DNA from: Hansfordia pulvinata
Taxonomy: Eukaryota > Ascomycota > Sordariomycetes > Xylariales
Reading direction: 5' to 3'
Length of the DNA: 44,819 nt
Assembly: GCA_006538405.1 (NCBI GenBank)
Contig: BJKQ01000046.1
Coordinates: 1 to 44,819, forward strand
Under the pieces are notes generated by a model that worked only from the letters and a program-made list of their open reading frames with translations, was not told the DNA's origin and made no database searches. A program made the translations under genes and the position numbers. Below, in pieces: positions 8,149 to 15,415 of this stretch (position 1 is its first letter; every line of letters begins with the position of its first letter).

Positions 8149-8604
8149 ATGGATGACAATAAGATCTTATTCGGTTGGGGTAGTAGTACACATAAGTGGC
8201 TGTGTAATTTCTATCCTCTTGAAATAATAATCGATGAAAAGACATATTATCACTCTGAGGGATACTTCCAAGCTATGAAGCACCAGTACGATCCCGATCT
8301 ATGTGAACGTATAAGGAACATCAAGGATCCCAAAGCATGCAAACGTGTAGCCAGAGGAAGGGAGATGCCAGCCGTAGAGAATATAAGATGGATGCGAGGC
8401 AGACGGATAGAAGTGATGAAGGTAGCATTGCAAGCTAAATTCTCTGCACCATATATGAAGGAACTTCTTCTCAGTACTGGAGATGACTATCTCATTGAAC
8501 ATACACCTTTCGATTACTTCTGGGGAGATGGATACAGTAATGGACAGAATATGCTAGGAAAACTCCTTATGGAACTCAGGACATCTATGAAGGAACAAAA
8601 GTGA
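8149..8604 (+). CDS. NADAR-domain protein, 151 aa
   Basis: A single NADAR domain occupying the whole protein. Signatures are the N-terminal FGWGSSTHKWLCNFYP, then YYHSEGYFQAMKH with the conserved glutamate, and the C-terminal DYFWGDGYSNGQNMLGKLLM-x-LR block that closes the family. NADAR enzymes are N-glycosidases acting on riboflavin intermediates or, as later shown, removing ADP-ribose from nucleic-acid bases. In a virus-like element, repair or reversal of host ADP-ribosylation is plausible but inferred. The frame is open to 8038, but the dyad at 8110-8122 sits 26 bp before the ATG at 8149, where family similarity begins. Length is typical for the family. Confidence 0.9.
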   Translation: MDDNKILFGWGSSTHKWLCNFYPLEIIIDEKTYYHSEGYFQAMKHQYDPDLCERIRNIKDPKACKRVARGREMPAVENIRWMRGRRIEVMKVALQAKFSAPYMKELLLSTGDDYLIEHTPFDYFWGDGYSNGQNMLGKLLMELRTSMKEQK

Positions 8605-8605
8605 T

Positions 8606-8618
8606 GCAACACCGTTGC
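8606..8618 (+). promoter_or_regulatory. Dyad GCAAC-ACC-GTTGC before 8652 gene
   Basis: Starts two bases after the NADAR stop. The stem extends to 7 bp (ATGCAAC/GTTGCAT), the longest here. It is 33 bp before the ATG at 8652. Confidence 0.72.
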
Positions 8619-8651
8619 ATGATACTCACACACTATCTACATATAATTAAA

Positions 8652-9191
8652 ATGGGTAATTCTAGGCATACAAGACGTCCCAGTAGACAGCATGCTACAG
8701 TATATGACCTAATACACTGGAACATATCATCGCACTTTGATACGTCTAGCTGGGACGCTAGGGACAGGCCTCTGTTCTTAGCAGACAAAGTATATGATCT
8801 CTCATCTATAGGTAAGAGAATGGTAGATGTATGTGAAGAGGTATATGGTAGAGACTCAGTGATCTACGAAGTCGTAGGCGAAATATGGGTATCCTTCCTT
8901 TCTCTGTATAATGGTCTTGGATCTAGCGAAATATACAAAATTAACAATCCGCATGATACTACAGTGTTAGAGTTTATATCAGAGGGTATATGCCTCCATG
9001 ATACATTCCAGAATATACTTACGGATTCGTACAATGCATCTTCTTGCAATAGTAACTATACTAGCTCTATTTTTACTGTGATGTCGTATATTCTGTATAA
9101 CAATACGACCATGGAAAGTATTATAGAACTGTGCTCTGACATAATGAAATGGGATCGCATGAGACGTATTCTATATGGAAAGATGTGTTAG
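8652..9191 (+). CDS. Hypothetical MGN-start protein, 179 aa
   Basis: Unrecognised. It begins MGNSRHTRRPSRQ, a basic, Ser/Arg-rich N-terminus with Gly at position 2, like the start MGNRQSSVSRSGRHR of the gene at 14640-15404. Both could be N-myristoylated, though residue 6 here is His rather than the usual Ser/Thr. The rest is mostly hydrophobic and acidic, without clear membrane helices. The start at 8652 is set by the dyad at 8606-8618; the open frame back to 8601 includes the dyad. Confidence 0.78.
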   Translation: MGNSRHTRRPSRQHATVYDLIHWNISSHFDTSSWDARDRPLFLADKVYDLSSIGKRMVDVCEEVYGRDSVIYEVVGEIWVSFLSLYNGLGSSEIYKINNPHDTTVLEFISEGICLHDTFQNILTDSYNASSCNSNYTSSIFTVMSYILYNNTTMESIIELCSDIMKWDRMRRILYGKMC

Positions 9192-9203
9192 CAGCATGGC
9201 TGC
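9191..9203 (+). promoter_or_regulatory. Dyad GCAGC-ATG-GCTGC before 9231 gene
   Basis: Perfect arms of the GCAGC/GCTGC variant, overlapping the last base of the preceding stop, 27 bp before the ATG at 9231. The spacer ATG is not a start: it is followed by a different frame. Confidence 0.7.
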
Positions 9204-9230
9204 ATCTTACACTGTATACTCGAATACAAT

Positions 9231-9692
9231 ATGCACCCTAGATTCACTCAATACCTTCAATCGCGCCGGTCTATGATCGAAAATGAGGTCCCGGTCGATA
9301 TTAGTGGGATCAAGACTATCAATGGAGAGCTTCCCCGAAGAATGTCAAGAGTGCCCAGAAGAGTATTCTGCCACGAAACAAACAAACTCGAACAGGAACA
9401 TAAGTACTCTATCATCATGGAAGTACCAGAATGCATTTTCACGCGTGTCTACAGAACATCCAAAATACCTATCGTATTCTACGGTTCTTCGCCACTAAAG
9501 ATTGATGATGATATGCTTATCTCAGTCGCAGAAAGTAACTCCAATATATCACCTCTGAAGCTCGACATGCTAGCACAGCTACTCGAGAACTACAACTGTA
9601 CTACTAATTGCATTCTTTCTGCGGATAGATTCGGTACTCTAAATTGTACTAGAATGGAGATAGTGGCACTAGAGAGAATTAACAAAGACTGA
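9231..9692 (+). CDS. Hypothetical protein, 153 aa
   Basis: Unrecognised. The ATG at 9231 follows its dyad by 27 bp. The N-terminal third is basic (an Arg-rich stretch around PRRMSRVPRR, residues 35-44), and the remainder is mixed alpha/beta in character with a few scattered cysteines. It sits in a run of small plus-strand genes between NADAR and the convergent 9953-10432 gene. A small RNA polymerase subunit or DNA-binding factor would fit the context, but no motif supports either. Confidence 0.72.
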   Translation: MHPRFTQYLQSRRSMIENEVPVDISGIKTINGELPRRMSRVPRRVFCHETNKLEQEHKYSIIMEVPECIFTRVYRTSKIPIVFYGSSPLKIDDDMLISVAESNSNISPLKLDMLAQLLENYNCTTNCILSADRFGTLNCTRMEIVALERINKD

Positions 9693-9705
9693 TATACAGA
9701 CCATT

Positions 9706-9715
9706 ATTTTAAAAC
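9706..9715 (+). terminator. ATTTTAAAAC 3'-end element
   Basis: Fourteen bases after the 9231 gene's stop and before the dyad of the next gene. Confidence 0.4.
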
Positions 9716-9740
9716 AATTCAACTTTGTCAGACTAATATA

Positions 9741-9753
9741 GCAACGTTGTTGC
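9741..9753 (+). promoter_or_regulatory. Dyad GCAAC-GTT-GTTGC before 9770 small gene
   Basis: Perfect common form, 16 bp before an ATG that opens a 56-codon frame. It is the main reason to believe in that gene. Confidence 0.72.
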
Positions 9754-9769
9754 TCAATGCACTGACAAG

Positions 9770-9940
9770 ATGTATGTCCCTGAAGAAGACTGTGCTGACT
9801 GCCACGATGCTGGTATGCTCGATTATGAAGAGTACTGTTCATGTAATAGAGGCATTCATCTATCATCTCAGATGTACTATGAAACAGAATACACTATGAT
9901 GATACTGAGAGAACTTCCATACTATGGGTCATTATACTAA
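9770..9940 (+). CDS. Small zinc-binding-like protein, 56 aa
   Basis: A short gene easily missed by length filters. It has the full gene signature of this genome: a perfect dyad 16 bp upstream and an ATTTTAAAAT element right after the TAA at 9938-9940. The product has C8-x2-C11-H12 and C23-x-C25, which could bind one zinc ion, and is otherwise acidic and Tyr-rich. The HDAG-M-L after the first cysteine pair resembles HDAGVL in the 115-aa protein at 1641-1988. No function can be assigned; size and metal site would suit a small polymerase subunit or a regulator. Confidence 0.7.
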   Translation: MYVPEEDCADCHDAGMLDYEEYCSCNRGIHLSSQMYYETEYTMMILRELPYYGSLY

Positions 9941-9943
9941 CCT

Positions 9944-9953
9944 ATTTTAAAAT
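9944..9953. terminator. ATTTTAAAAT between convergent genes
   Basis: Occupies most of the 12-bp gap between the stops at 9940 (+) and 9953 (-). Confidence 0.45.
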
Positions 9954-10432
9954 CAAGCTATATTTGTATTTCCATGTAGACTATATTCCAGTCCTACATT
10001 CCTACTCACGAATGTTGAGATTGCCTCTGTCCTATATCTTAAAGCATCTATCTGCGTAAACATGATGTTGCTGCACTTCACAATAGCATTAGAATCCACT
10101 GTAAGTACACAGTCCATAGTGCATACTTTGTCATTTAGAATGTCGATCAGTACATTTGAGTTATTGAGATTGAAATACGGATTATGATAATGTTTCTCGA
10201 GTATCAAATTGCAAGACGTATTCAATGATCTAATAGATCTGAATTCTACATCTACACATCTTGAGCGTTTCATGTCAGTAATATAGCATTCAGGTAATAC
10301 TAGTTTTATGACGAAGCGATATTCATAATGCATAGTACCACAGAATTCGCATCTATACTTTGTGGGCTCATGATCCAACAGGTCACATCCTTGGCCCATA
10401 ATATTGATGACATCTCTCACTAGAATAGACAT
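9953..10432 (-). CDS. Hypothetical protein, 159 aa, paralogue of 2673-3203
   Basis: Unknown function. Shares the block FVIKLVLPEC...RSRCVDVEFRSIRSLN with the 176-aa protein at 2673-3203 (YVTKLLLPPC...KSRVVDVWMRSISSFN), and a later MD-x(3)-T...I-x-C pattern. It has a CEFC pair absent from the paralogue but also found in the C-terminal part of the 492-aa protein at 3203-4681. The ATG at 10432 lies 22 bp from a perfect dyad at 10455-10467. The other copy is translationally coupled to an NTase-like gene, while this one has its own promoter. Confidence 0.85.
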   Translation of the reverse strand: MSILVRDVINIMGQGCDLLDHEPTKYRCEFCGTMHYEYRFVIKLVLPECYITDMKRSRCVDVEFRSIRSLNTSCNLILEKHYHNPYFNLNNSNVLIDILNDKVCTMDCVLTVDSNAIVKCSNIMFTQIDALRYRTEAISTFVSRNVGLEYSLHGNTNIA

Positions 10433-10454
10433 GGTTATTGCTCGTGTATATTGA

Positions 10455-10467
10455 GCAACAACGTTGC
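10455..10467 (-). promoter_or_regulatory. Dyad GCAAC-AAC-GTTGC before 10432 gene
   Basis: Perfect common form, 22 bp upstream of the minus-strand ATG at 10432 and just past the RNase H stop. Confidence 0.73.
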
Positions 10468-10480
10468 AGTATATCTTATT

Positions 10481-10930
10481 TTAAGATCTCATCGCACCTT
10501 GCCCTGCTAATTTATCCGCTCCTTCATTGCCTTGGATACCGCAATGTGCTTTGACATACTGTATATTTGTTTCGAACTTGCTCTCTTTTCTTTCTGTGAG
10601 TATTGCTATGCACTGCCTGATAGTATCTGAATGTAGTACCTTATTTCCCTTAGCTGTCTTCCATTCATTCTGTTCCCATCTCAAGTTCCATACCGTGATG
10701 CAATTTATTGTGTATTTGGAATCAGTTTTGATGGTCAGTGAAGGGCATCGCCTACAGAACCGTAGTGCATATAGCATGGCAGTCAGCTCAGCTAATTGAT
10801 TGGTTGGATTGTCAGAAACAACCTTACCTGATACGTTCCTAATGTCATTTTCACCGAACCAAATTCCATATCCACCGCTACGGGTACCGTCTTCCTGTAA
10901 GATACTACTACCATCTATGTAGACTTCCAT
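10481..10930 (-). CDS. Ribonuclease H (type 1), 149 aa
   Basis: RNase HI-family enzyme that cuts the RNA strand of RNA-DNA hybrids. The full catalytic set is visible: D6 in YIDGS, E48 in QLAELTAM, D70 in KTDSKYT, H129 in VKAHCG and D139 in NEGADKLA. At 149 residues it is the size of a stand-alone bacterial or eukaryotic catalytic domain, with no hybrid-binding extension. Likely roles are primer removal or clearing of R-loops during replication. The start is the ATG at 10930; upstream lie overlapping dyads at 10935-10957. An A/T-rich inverted repeat (ATCTTA-TTT-TAAGAT, 10473-10487) covers its stop. Confidence 0.95.
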   Translation of the reverse strand: MEVYIDGSSILQEDGTRSGGYGIWFGENDIRNVSGKVVSDNPTNQLAELTAMLYALRFCRRCPSLTIKTDSKYTINCITVWNLRWEQNEWKTAKGNKVLHSDTIRQCIAILTERKESKFETNIQYVKAHCGIQGNEGADKLAGQGAMRS

Positions 10931-10944
10931 GGTTAGTTGTACTT

Positions 10945-10957
10945 ACAACTGTGTTGG
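10945..10957 (-). promoter_or_regulatory. Imperfect dyad ACAAC-TGT-GTTGG before RNase H
   Basis: One outer mismatch in the arms, 14 bp upstream of the RNase H ATG. A second inverted repeat, AGTTGT-ACTT-ACAACT (10935-10950), overlaps it and is perfect but has the half-sites in the opposite order. Confidence 0.5.
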
Positions 10958-10958
10958 A

Positions 10959-11843
10959 CTAGACTATTGAAGCTACATCACCTAGATATTTTGTACCATT
11001 AGTACATATAGAATACACCATATTGTCTATTTCTTTAGACTTCTTGCTGAATAGAGACTTGTCTACGTGCATAGGTATCTTAAATGATATACTTTCCACA
11101 CGCTGTACCATGCCTCTGTATATGGACGGTTCCACCATTTCTTTTCTTGGATGTACTTGAATCATGTTCTTTATTTCGCTTTTGATTCTAACACTAAGAC
11201 GTGGGAAGCTTGCCATGCCAGTGTTCTTGGAAAATACTCTGTATTGTCTACGCTCAGTAAGCATAGGCCAGAAGCATACTGCATTGGTAGCAGATACAAA
11301 GCTTTGCTCATAGCTATTTCTCATATTAAGAACATAATGCATAGGATGTAGCTTGGCTCCAAAGACGCGTATAAAGCATCCCTGCTTAGATCCATTCATA
11401 GGACGATTCAGCAGGAACACTTTTGCACCATCTCCTACATCTGTATCTACGGAATTTATGACACTAGCACCTGAGCTTGATGAGTAGCATTGGACAAATT
11501 CGTCTATGTGTTCACTAGGACATACAAAATCCCATGGATAGTCATCCATATGGCATATGGGATAGAACAACGAAGTTGCATTAGGACCAACTAATATCGC
11601 ACCTGTAGCTAGCATGGATTTAACTAGAGACGATGTATTAGGAGTAATGGGACTGAGATACGCTTCAATGCTCTCGAGTTCATCGATGACACTCCTGTAT
11701 AGATCTGGTTGTCCTTTAGTAATCGACCTAGCTGCTTCCTTGGCTTTGCGTAAGTGTGAGTCTCCGGGAATAGAGTTTTCTATTACTGACATCACATCGT
11801 CCACAGTGGAAACAGACTGTTTTGATGTTCTTGACTGAGGCAT
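10959..11843 (-). CDS. Nucleotidyltransferase-fold-like protein, 294 aa
   Basis: Paralogue of the N-terminal half of the 492-aa protein at 3203-4681: GAILVG (81-86), YPWDFV (102-107), FIRVF (157-161) and QSFVSA (180-185) match that protein's blocks in order and nearly in position. The pattern resembles uncharacterised NTase-like proteins of fungi and large viruses. One Asp of the expected pair is present (WDF); its partner is Pro, so activity is uncertain. It lacks the Cys-rich C-terminal region of its paralogue. The frame runs to a TTG at 11855, inside the dyad; the ATG at 11843 leaves only 5 bp to it, unusually close, and a downstream Met at 11792 is an alternative start. Confidence 0.7.
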   Translation of the reverse strand: MPQSRTSKQSVSTVDDVMSVIENSIPGDSHLRKAKEAARSITKGQPDLYRSVIDELESIEAYLSPITPNTSSLVKSMLATGAILVGPNATSLFYPICHMDDYPWDFVCPSEHIDEFVQCYSSSSGASVINSVDTDVGDGAKVFLLNRPMNGSKQGCFIRVFGAKLHPMHYVLNMRNSYEQSFVSATNAVCFWPMLTERRQYRVFSKNTGMASFPRLSVRIKSEIKNMIQVHPRKEMVEPSIYRGMVQRVESISFKIPMHVDKSLFSKKSKEIDNMVYSICTNGTKYLGDVASIV

Positions 11844-11848
11844 CTTCA

Positions 11849-11861
11849 GCAACAATGTTGC
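11849..11861. promoter_or_regulatory. Dyad GCAAC-AAT-GTTGC, divergent promoter
   Basis: Lies 5 bp from the minus ATG at 11843 and 16 bp from the plus ATG at 11878. An extra half-site (TTGCAAC, 11864-11870) follows on the plus side. Confidence 0.73.
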
Positions 11862-11877
11862 ACTTGCAACACGCTCT

Positions 11878-13251
11878 ATGACTATAGTGAAGATGAAGAG
11901 CGAAGCATCTGAAGATAGTACAAGCGCTCATGTTTCTGACTCAGGATGGGGCATGGCAGCCTTTGATGGAGCAGAAAAAGTTACGCCTTCTAGAAGTAAG
12001 TTGATTGTCACTAAACTTGTGTCTGAGGGACTACTATGTATGTCTGAAGGTAATACGTATGTATTCCTTACCACCATGAATGTATGGTCTGTGATAGTGT
12101 CCCAGGATGCAATGAACTATATCAATAATATACTGGGTATTGAAAATGCTACAGTCCAGGTAAGTGGTGCATTCAGTTCTTTTGCACGTGAAATAGAAAG
12201 ACATGCATGCGACAGAATAGCAGGTGATATACCAGCTTCTATATGCGTTGGAACAGAACGCCTACGAGTATCTTTGATTCCGGGTGGTCTAAGTCTCTCG
12301 AAATGCGAACCACTCTTGCACTATCCCGGTGGCACTAAGAACATACTCTCGAGACTATGCTATATGCCACTCTCTATTAGATTCTGGTATGAAAGATGGA
12401 TATGCAAGAATACACATTCTATGTATAGAACATTAGCTCCATTGTTCCATGACCCTACTGAGCTCAAGACAATAGAGTGGTCTATAGGCCATGCTCTGAT
12501 AGACCCACATTCATTCAGTAAGACTGTGATACTATACGGAGAGGGTGGTCATGGAAAGGGTACCATAATATCATGTATAAACAGTGCTCTGATGGGGTGC
12601 TGTGGTGTTATACCAGATTCTACTTTAGTTGGAATAGGATCAGGTGTCCCTGCTTCTGTGGCTTCAATTGTAGCATCCAATCGCATAGTAACTGCGGGAG
12701 ATGTAGGAGGTGCTAACAGAAATACTAATCTTTCTGTCATAAAGAGTCTAACTGGACACGACTATCTTTCTATACCACCAACACGAGTCAAAACAGCATG
12801 TACACTGTTCTATGCCACAAATATGTTGGACAATCCTTCAGACAATGAAGAATGGGCAACTGCTGCTATCATGAGACGTGTGGTAGTAGTATATGTCAAT
12901 TCTACAATAATGGAATCGTACAAAGGTAAGATAGACTATGATCCTGTATCTAGACTCGACTTTGCCCTTAGATGTGTACGCACACGTCTTATGTATCCAT
13001 CTATGCCAGTGTCAGTTATCAGTGTCCTATTTACTATAATGGGTTCCAAGTTCTTTGAGACAGCCAAGTATCTAAGACCTGCATCAGAGGAAGAACCTGA
13101 CCCAGAACTGATAATCCAGGCCAATTGCATAGTAGCTGCTGTGGTGAAGATACCTACGGAAAAGGTTGGTGATCTAGCTAGCAGAATCAGCAAATCATGT
13201 GTGGTCGAAATAGACGGCATTGACTATATAGATAGGATAGTTCCTACCTGA
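11878..13251 (+). CDS. SF3 helicase, D5-like, 457 aa
   Basis: ATP-dependent replicative helicase of superfamily 3. Walker A is GEGGHGKGT (221-229), the Walker B region follows as RIVTAGDVG, motif C is TLFYATNMLDNP with the sensor Asn, and an RRVVVVYV strand carries the likely arginine finger. The roughly 220 residues before Walker A are too short and lack the metal-binding residues for the primase domain usually fused to D5 proteins. It sits directly upstream of the Pif1-like helicase, in a replication cluster with RNase H. ATG codons at 11878 and 11893 are both possible; the first is chosen because it lies 16 bp from the dyad. Confidence 0.92.
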   Translation: MTIVKMKSEASEDSTSAHVSDSGWGMAAFDGAEKVTPSRSKLIVTKLVSEGLLCMSEGNTYVFLTTMNVWSVIVSQDAMNYINNILGIENATVQVSGAFSSFAREIERHACDRIAGDIPASICVGTERLRVSLIPGGLSLSKCEPLLHYPGGTKNILSRLCYMPLSIRFWYERWICKNTHSMYRTLAPLFHDPTELKTIEWSIGHALIDPHSFSKTVILYGEGGHGKGTIISCINSALMGCCGVIPDSTLVGIGSGVPASVASIVASNRIVTAGDVGGANRNTNLSVIKSLTGHDYLSIPPTRVKTACTLFYATNMLDNPSDNEEWATAAIMRRVVVVYVNSTIMESYKGKIDYDPVSRLDFALRCVRTRLMYPSMPVSVISVLFTIMGSKFFETAKYLRPASEEEPDPELIIQANCIVAAVVKIPTEKVGDLASRISKSCVVEIDGIDYIDRIVPT

Positions 13252-13272
13252 TTTATGTTTATATTAAAACAC

Positions 13273-13285
13273 TCAACATAGTTGA
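13273..13285 (+). promoter_or_regulatory. Dyad TCAAC-ATA-GTTGA before Pif1-like gene
   Basis: Perfect arms with the outer pair changed from G:C to T:A. It is 23 bp before the ATG at 13309. Confidence 0.7.
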
Positions 13286-13308
13286 AGGGCTCACTCAGAG
13301 CACTCAAT

Positions 13309-14733
13309 ATGGACATGCATCTTACAGAATCACAGTCGAAGGCATTTGACCTTGTTACCAAGACTGATAGGAATGTATTCATAACCGGGCAAGGTGGTAC
13401 GGGTAAATCTGAACTTCTGGGATCTATAGTCAAGCATATTCGTCATGTTTCCGGCCAATGTATAGCAGTAACCGCTTCTACTGGAGTGGCTGCTCTCAAC
13501 ATATCAGGTATGACATTCCATCGGTTCGTAGGAGCAGGAATAGAAGAGAATGATATAGATGAGATGGTACGCAGAGCATCCAGAGGAGCATCTCGTAAGT
13601 ATTGGAATGACACTACTACTCTCATAGTAGATGAAATCTCTATGATCTCTCCCAAATTCTTTTCAGCTGCATCTAGAGTCGGATCATTGATACGAAAGAA
13701 GGACTCCCCCTTTGGTGGTATGCGTGTGATTCTATTCGGTGACTTCCTTCAACTTCCTTACATATCTAAGAATAGACTCGATTCTAGTCAAGTGTACACA
13801 ACAGAAACATGGAAACAGCTTCAGGTAGTTTCTATATCATTACGTGATCAAGTAAGGCAACGAGACGGAATGTTTCAGGATATCCTGTCAGGATTGCGCT
13901 ATGGTATATGTACACCTATTGCAAGGGACTTCATCAAGTCACTAGAGCGCAAAATAGAATACGATGATGATATAGCCCCTGTGAAGTTATTTTCTAAGAA
14001 AGCTACAGTAGAGAATGTCAACAATCTGATGTTGGACTCTATTCCAGGAGATGCTATAGTATTTCCTAGTACAGATCAAGGTCCAGATGCTATCCTTAGA
14101 CAATGTCAATGTGTGCGATCTCTACGACTCAAAGTGGGAGCTCAGGTAATGCTACTAAAGAACCTAACATCTGAAGCAGTCAATGGATCTGTAGGGAAAA
14201 TAGCAGGATTTGACAATGATGCTACGATAGGATACAGAAATCCAATAGTGGAGTTCACAGATAGGAATGGGATCTCATTCAAACATGTGATCAAGAGGCA
14301 CAAATGGGAATCCTTGGATCCATATGGTAAGCCATTAGCTCACAGGATCCAATATCCGCTTGCATTGGCATGGGCACTGACAATACATAAATCACAAGGA
14401 CAGACTATAAAGCGCCTATATGTAGACTTGGAAGGAGTCTTTGAACTTGGTCAGCTCTATGTAGCTCTCAGTAGAGGTACTGACCCTAGTACTATACAGA
14501 TTGTGAATTTTGACCCTTCCTATGTGAGATCATCTGTATCGTGTGTCGAATTCCACCGCCAAATAGAGAACTCACCTTGGACAGAGATCGATGCCGCTAT
14601 AAGGGATGCAGCGGTGGCTGCAAGTGGTTCACTAACACAATGGGAAACAGACAGAGCTCCGTATCAAGATCCGGGCGACATCGTCCAAGACATGGCCAAT
14701 CTGCTGATAGGTCCAGCCGAAGCCATAGACTGA
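13309..14733 (+). CDS. Pif1/RecD2-like SF1B DNA helicase, 474 aa
   Basis: 5'-to-3' DNA helicase of superfamily 1. Motifs in order: GQGGTGKS (27-34, Walker A), TASTGVAAL (Ia), VDEISM (Walker B), GDFLQLP (III), then the C-terminal WALTIHKSQGQT and YVALSRG that bind DNA and ATP. Likely roles are fork progression, Okazaki-type processing or recombination. The frame opens at a TTG (13282) lying inside the dyad; the ATG at 13309 is the real start, with the helicase fold beginning a few residues in. The last 94 bp overlap the start of the 14640 gene in another frame, so the C-terminal tail (Ala/Asp-rich, after the last motif) is dual-coding. Confidence 0.94.
   Translation: MDMHLTESQSKAFDLVTKTDRNVFITGQGGTGKSELLGSIVKHIRHVSGQCIAVTASTGVAALNISGMTFHRFVGAGIEENDIDEMVRRASRGASRKYWNDTTTLIVDEISMISPKFFSAASRVGSLIRKKDSPFGGMRVILFGDFLQLPYISKNRLDSSQVYTTETWKQLQVVSISLRDQVRQRDGMFQDILSGLRYGICTPIARDFIKSLERKIEYDDDIAPVKLFSKKATVENVNNLMLDSIPGDAIVFPSTDQGPDAILRQCQCVRSLRLKVGAQVMLLKNLTSEAVNGSVGKIAGFDNDATIGYRNPIVEFTDRNGISFKHVIKRHKWESLDPYGKPLAHRIQYPLALAWALTIHKSQGQTIKRLYVDLEGVFELGQLYVALSRGTDPSTIQIVNFDPSYVRSSVSCVEFHRQIENSPWTEIDAAIRDAAVAASGSLTQWETDRAPYQDPGDIVQDMANLLIGPAEAID
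14608..14621 (+). promoter_or_regulatory. Dyad GCAGC-GGTG-GCTGC inside the Pif1 gene
   Basis: Perfect 5-base arms but a 4-base spacer. It is embedded in coding sequence, 18 bp before the ATG at 14640, so it must serve both as helicase codons and as promoter. Confidence 0.6.
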
Positions 14734-15404
14734 ATTCTTTACCAGAACGCAATCTAGAGCCTATTAGTTCTCAATACGAAGACGATATCGAATATGATGT
14801 TGTATCCAATGAAATGGGATTCAAGCTCGAAATAGAAGATTTCATACGGAGATTCAAATCTGAAATGGAGTCATCTGAATACAGATTCGGAGTCGATCCA
14901 GGATCTATAGTTCAAATGCTTGAAGACATACCCTATGCTATATCAGGAGAGACAGACTATGTAACGCTACCGTCTTCTATAGGATCTAGAGTAGCAAGGT
15001 CTCATATCCTATTCAGAGAAAATACAGATGCAGAATATAAGCGTACTATCAAGATGGCTGATAATCTATCGAGACGAGTTCAGAATTTCAATCTGAGATA
15101 TGCTGCTATGGAGAGCTACTATAATACTAAGAATGAAGCAGTAGTCAAAGACATGACCTCGGAGATCGACGAAGCCATAGATACCTACAGTGAAGTTAAC
15201 AATGATTCTAGGACAGATGACCAAGAATGCATGGTTCCTGTATCCAATTACACTGAGATGTTGAAGGAAGATACTATGCAAGATGATACTAAACATGACA
15301 CTGTCAAGGAGGATGACACAGTGCAAAATGAAGCTCCAGAAGGAAATAAACCTCAAACTGTGACAAGATCAAGGAGGCGCATTTCTACTAAGAATGTATC
15401 TTAA
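14640..15404 (+). CDS. MGN-start basic/acidic protein, 254 aa, overlapping helicase
   Basis: Unrecognised. It starts MGNRQSSVSRSGRHR, with Gly2 and Ser6 matching the N-myristoylation pattern, followed by a strongly basic Arg/Ser/His stretch to about residue 35. The middle is mixed helical; the C-terminal quarter is acidic with repeated D/E-D-T units, ending in a basic RSRRR cluster. The first 94 bp are read in a second frame over the end of the helicase gene, so the basic N-terminus may have arisen by overprinting. The upstream open frame to 14541 ignores the dyad at 14608-14621 and is rejected. The composition suits a membrane-anchored or nucleic-acid-binding structural protein. Confidence 0.8.
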   Translation: MGNRQSSVSRSGRHRPRHGQSADRSSRSHRLNSLPERNLEPISSQYEDDIEYDVVSNEMGFKLEIEDFIRRFKSEMESSEYRFGVDPGSIVQMLEDIPYAISGETDYVTLPSSIGSRVARSHILFRENTDAEYKRTIKMADNLSRRVQNFNLRYAAMESYYNTKNEAVVKDMTSEIDEAIDTYSEVNNDSRTDDQECMVPVSNYTEMLKEDTMQDDTKHDTVKEDDTVQNEAPEGNKPQTVTRSRRRISTKNVS

Positions 15405-15415
15405 AATGATATAAG

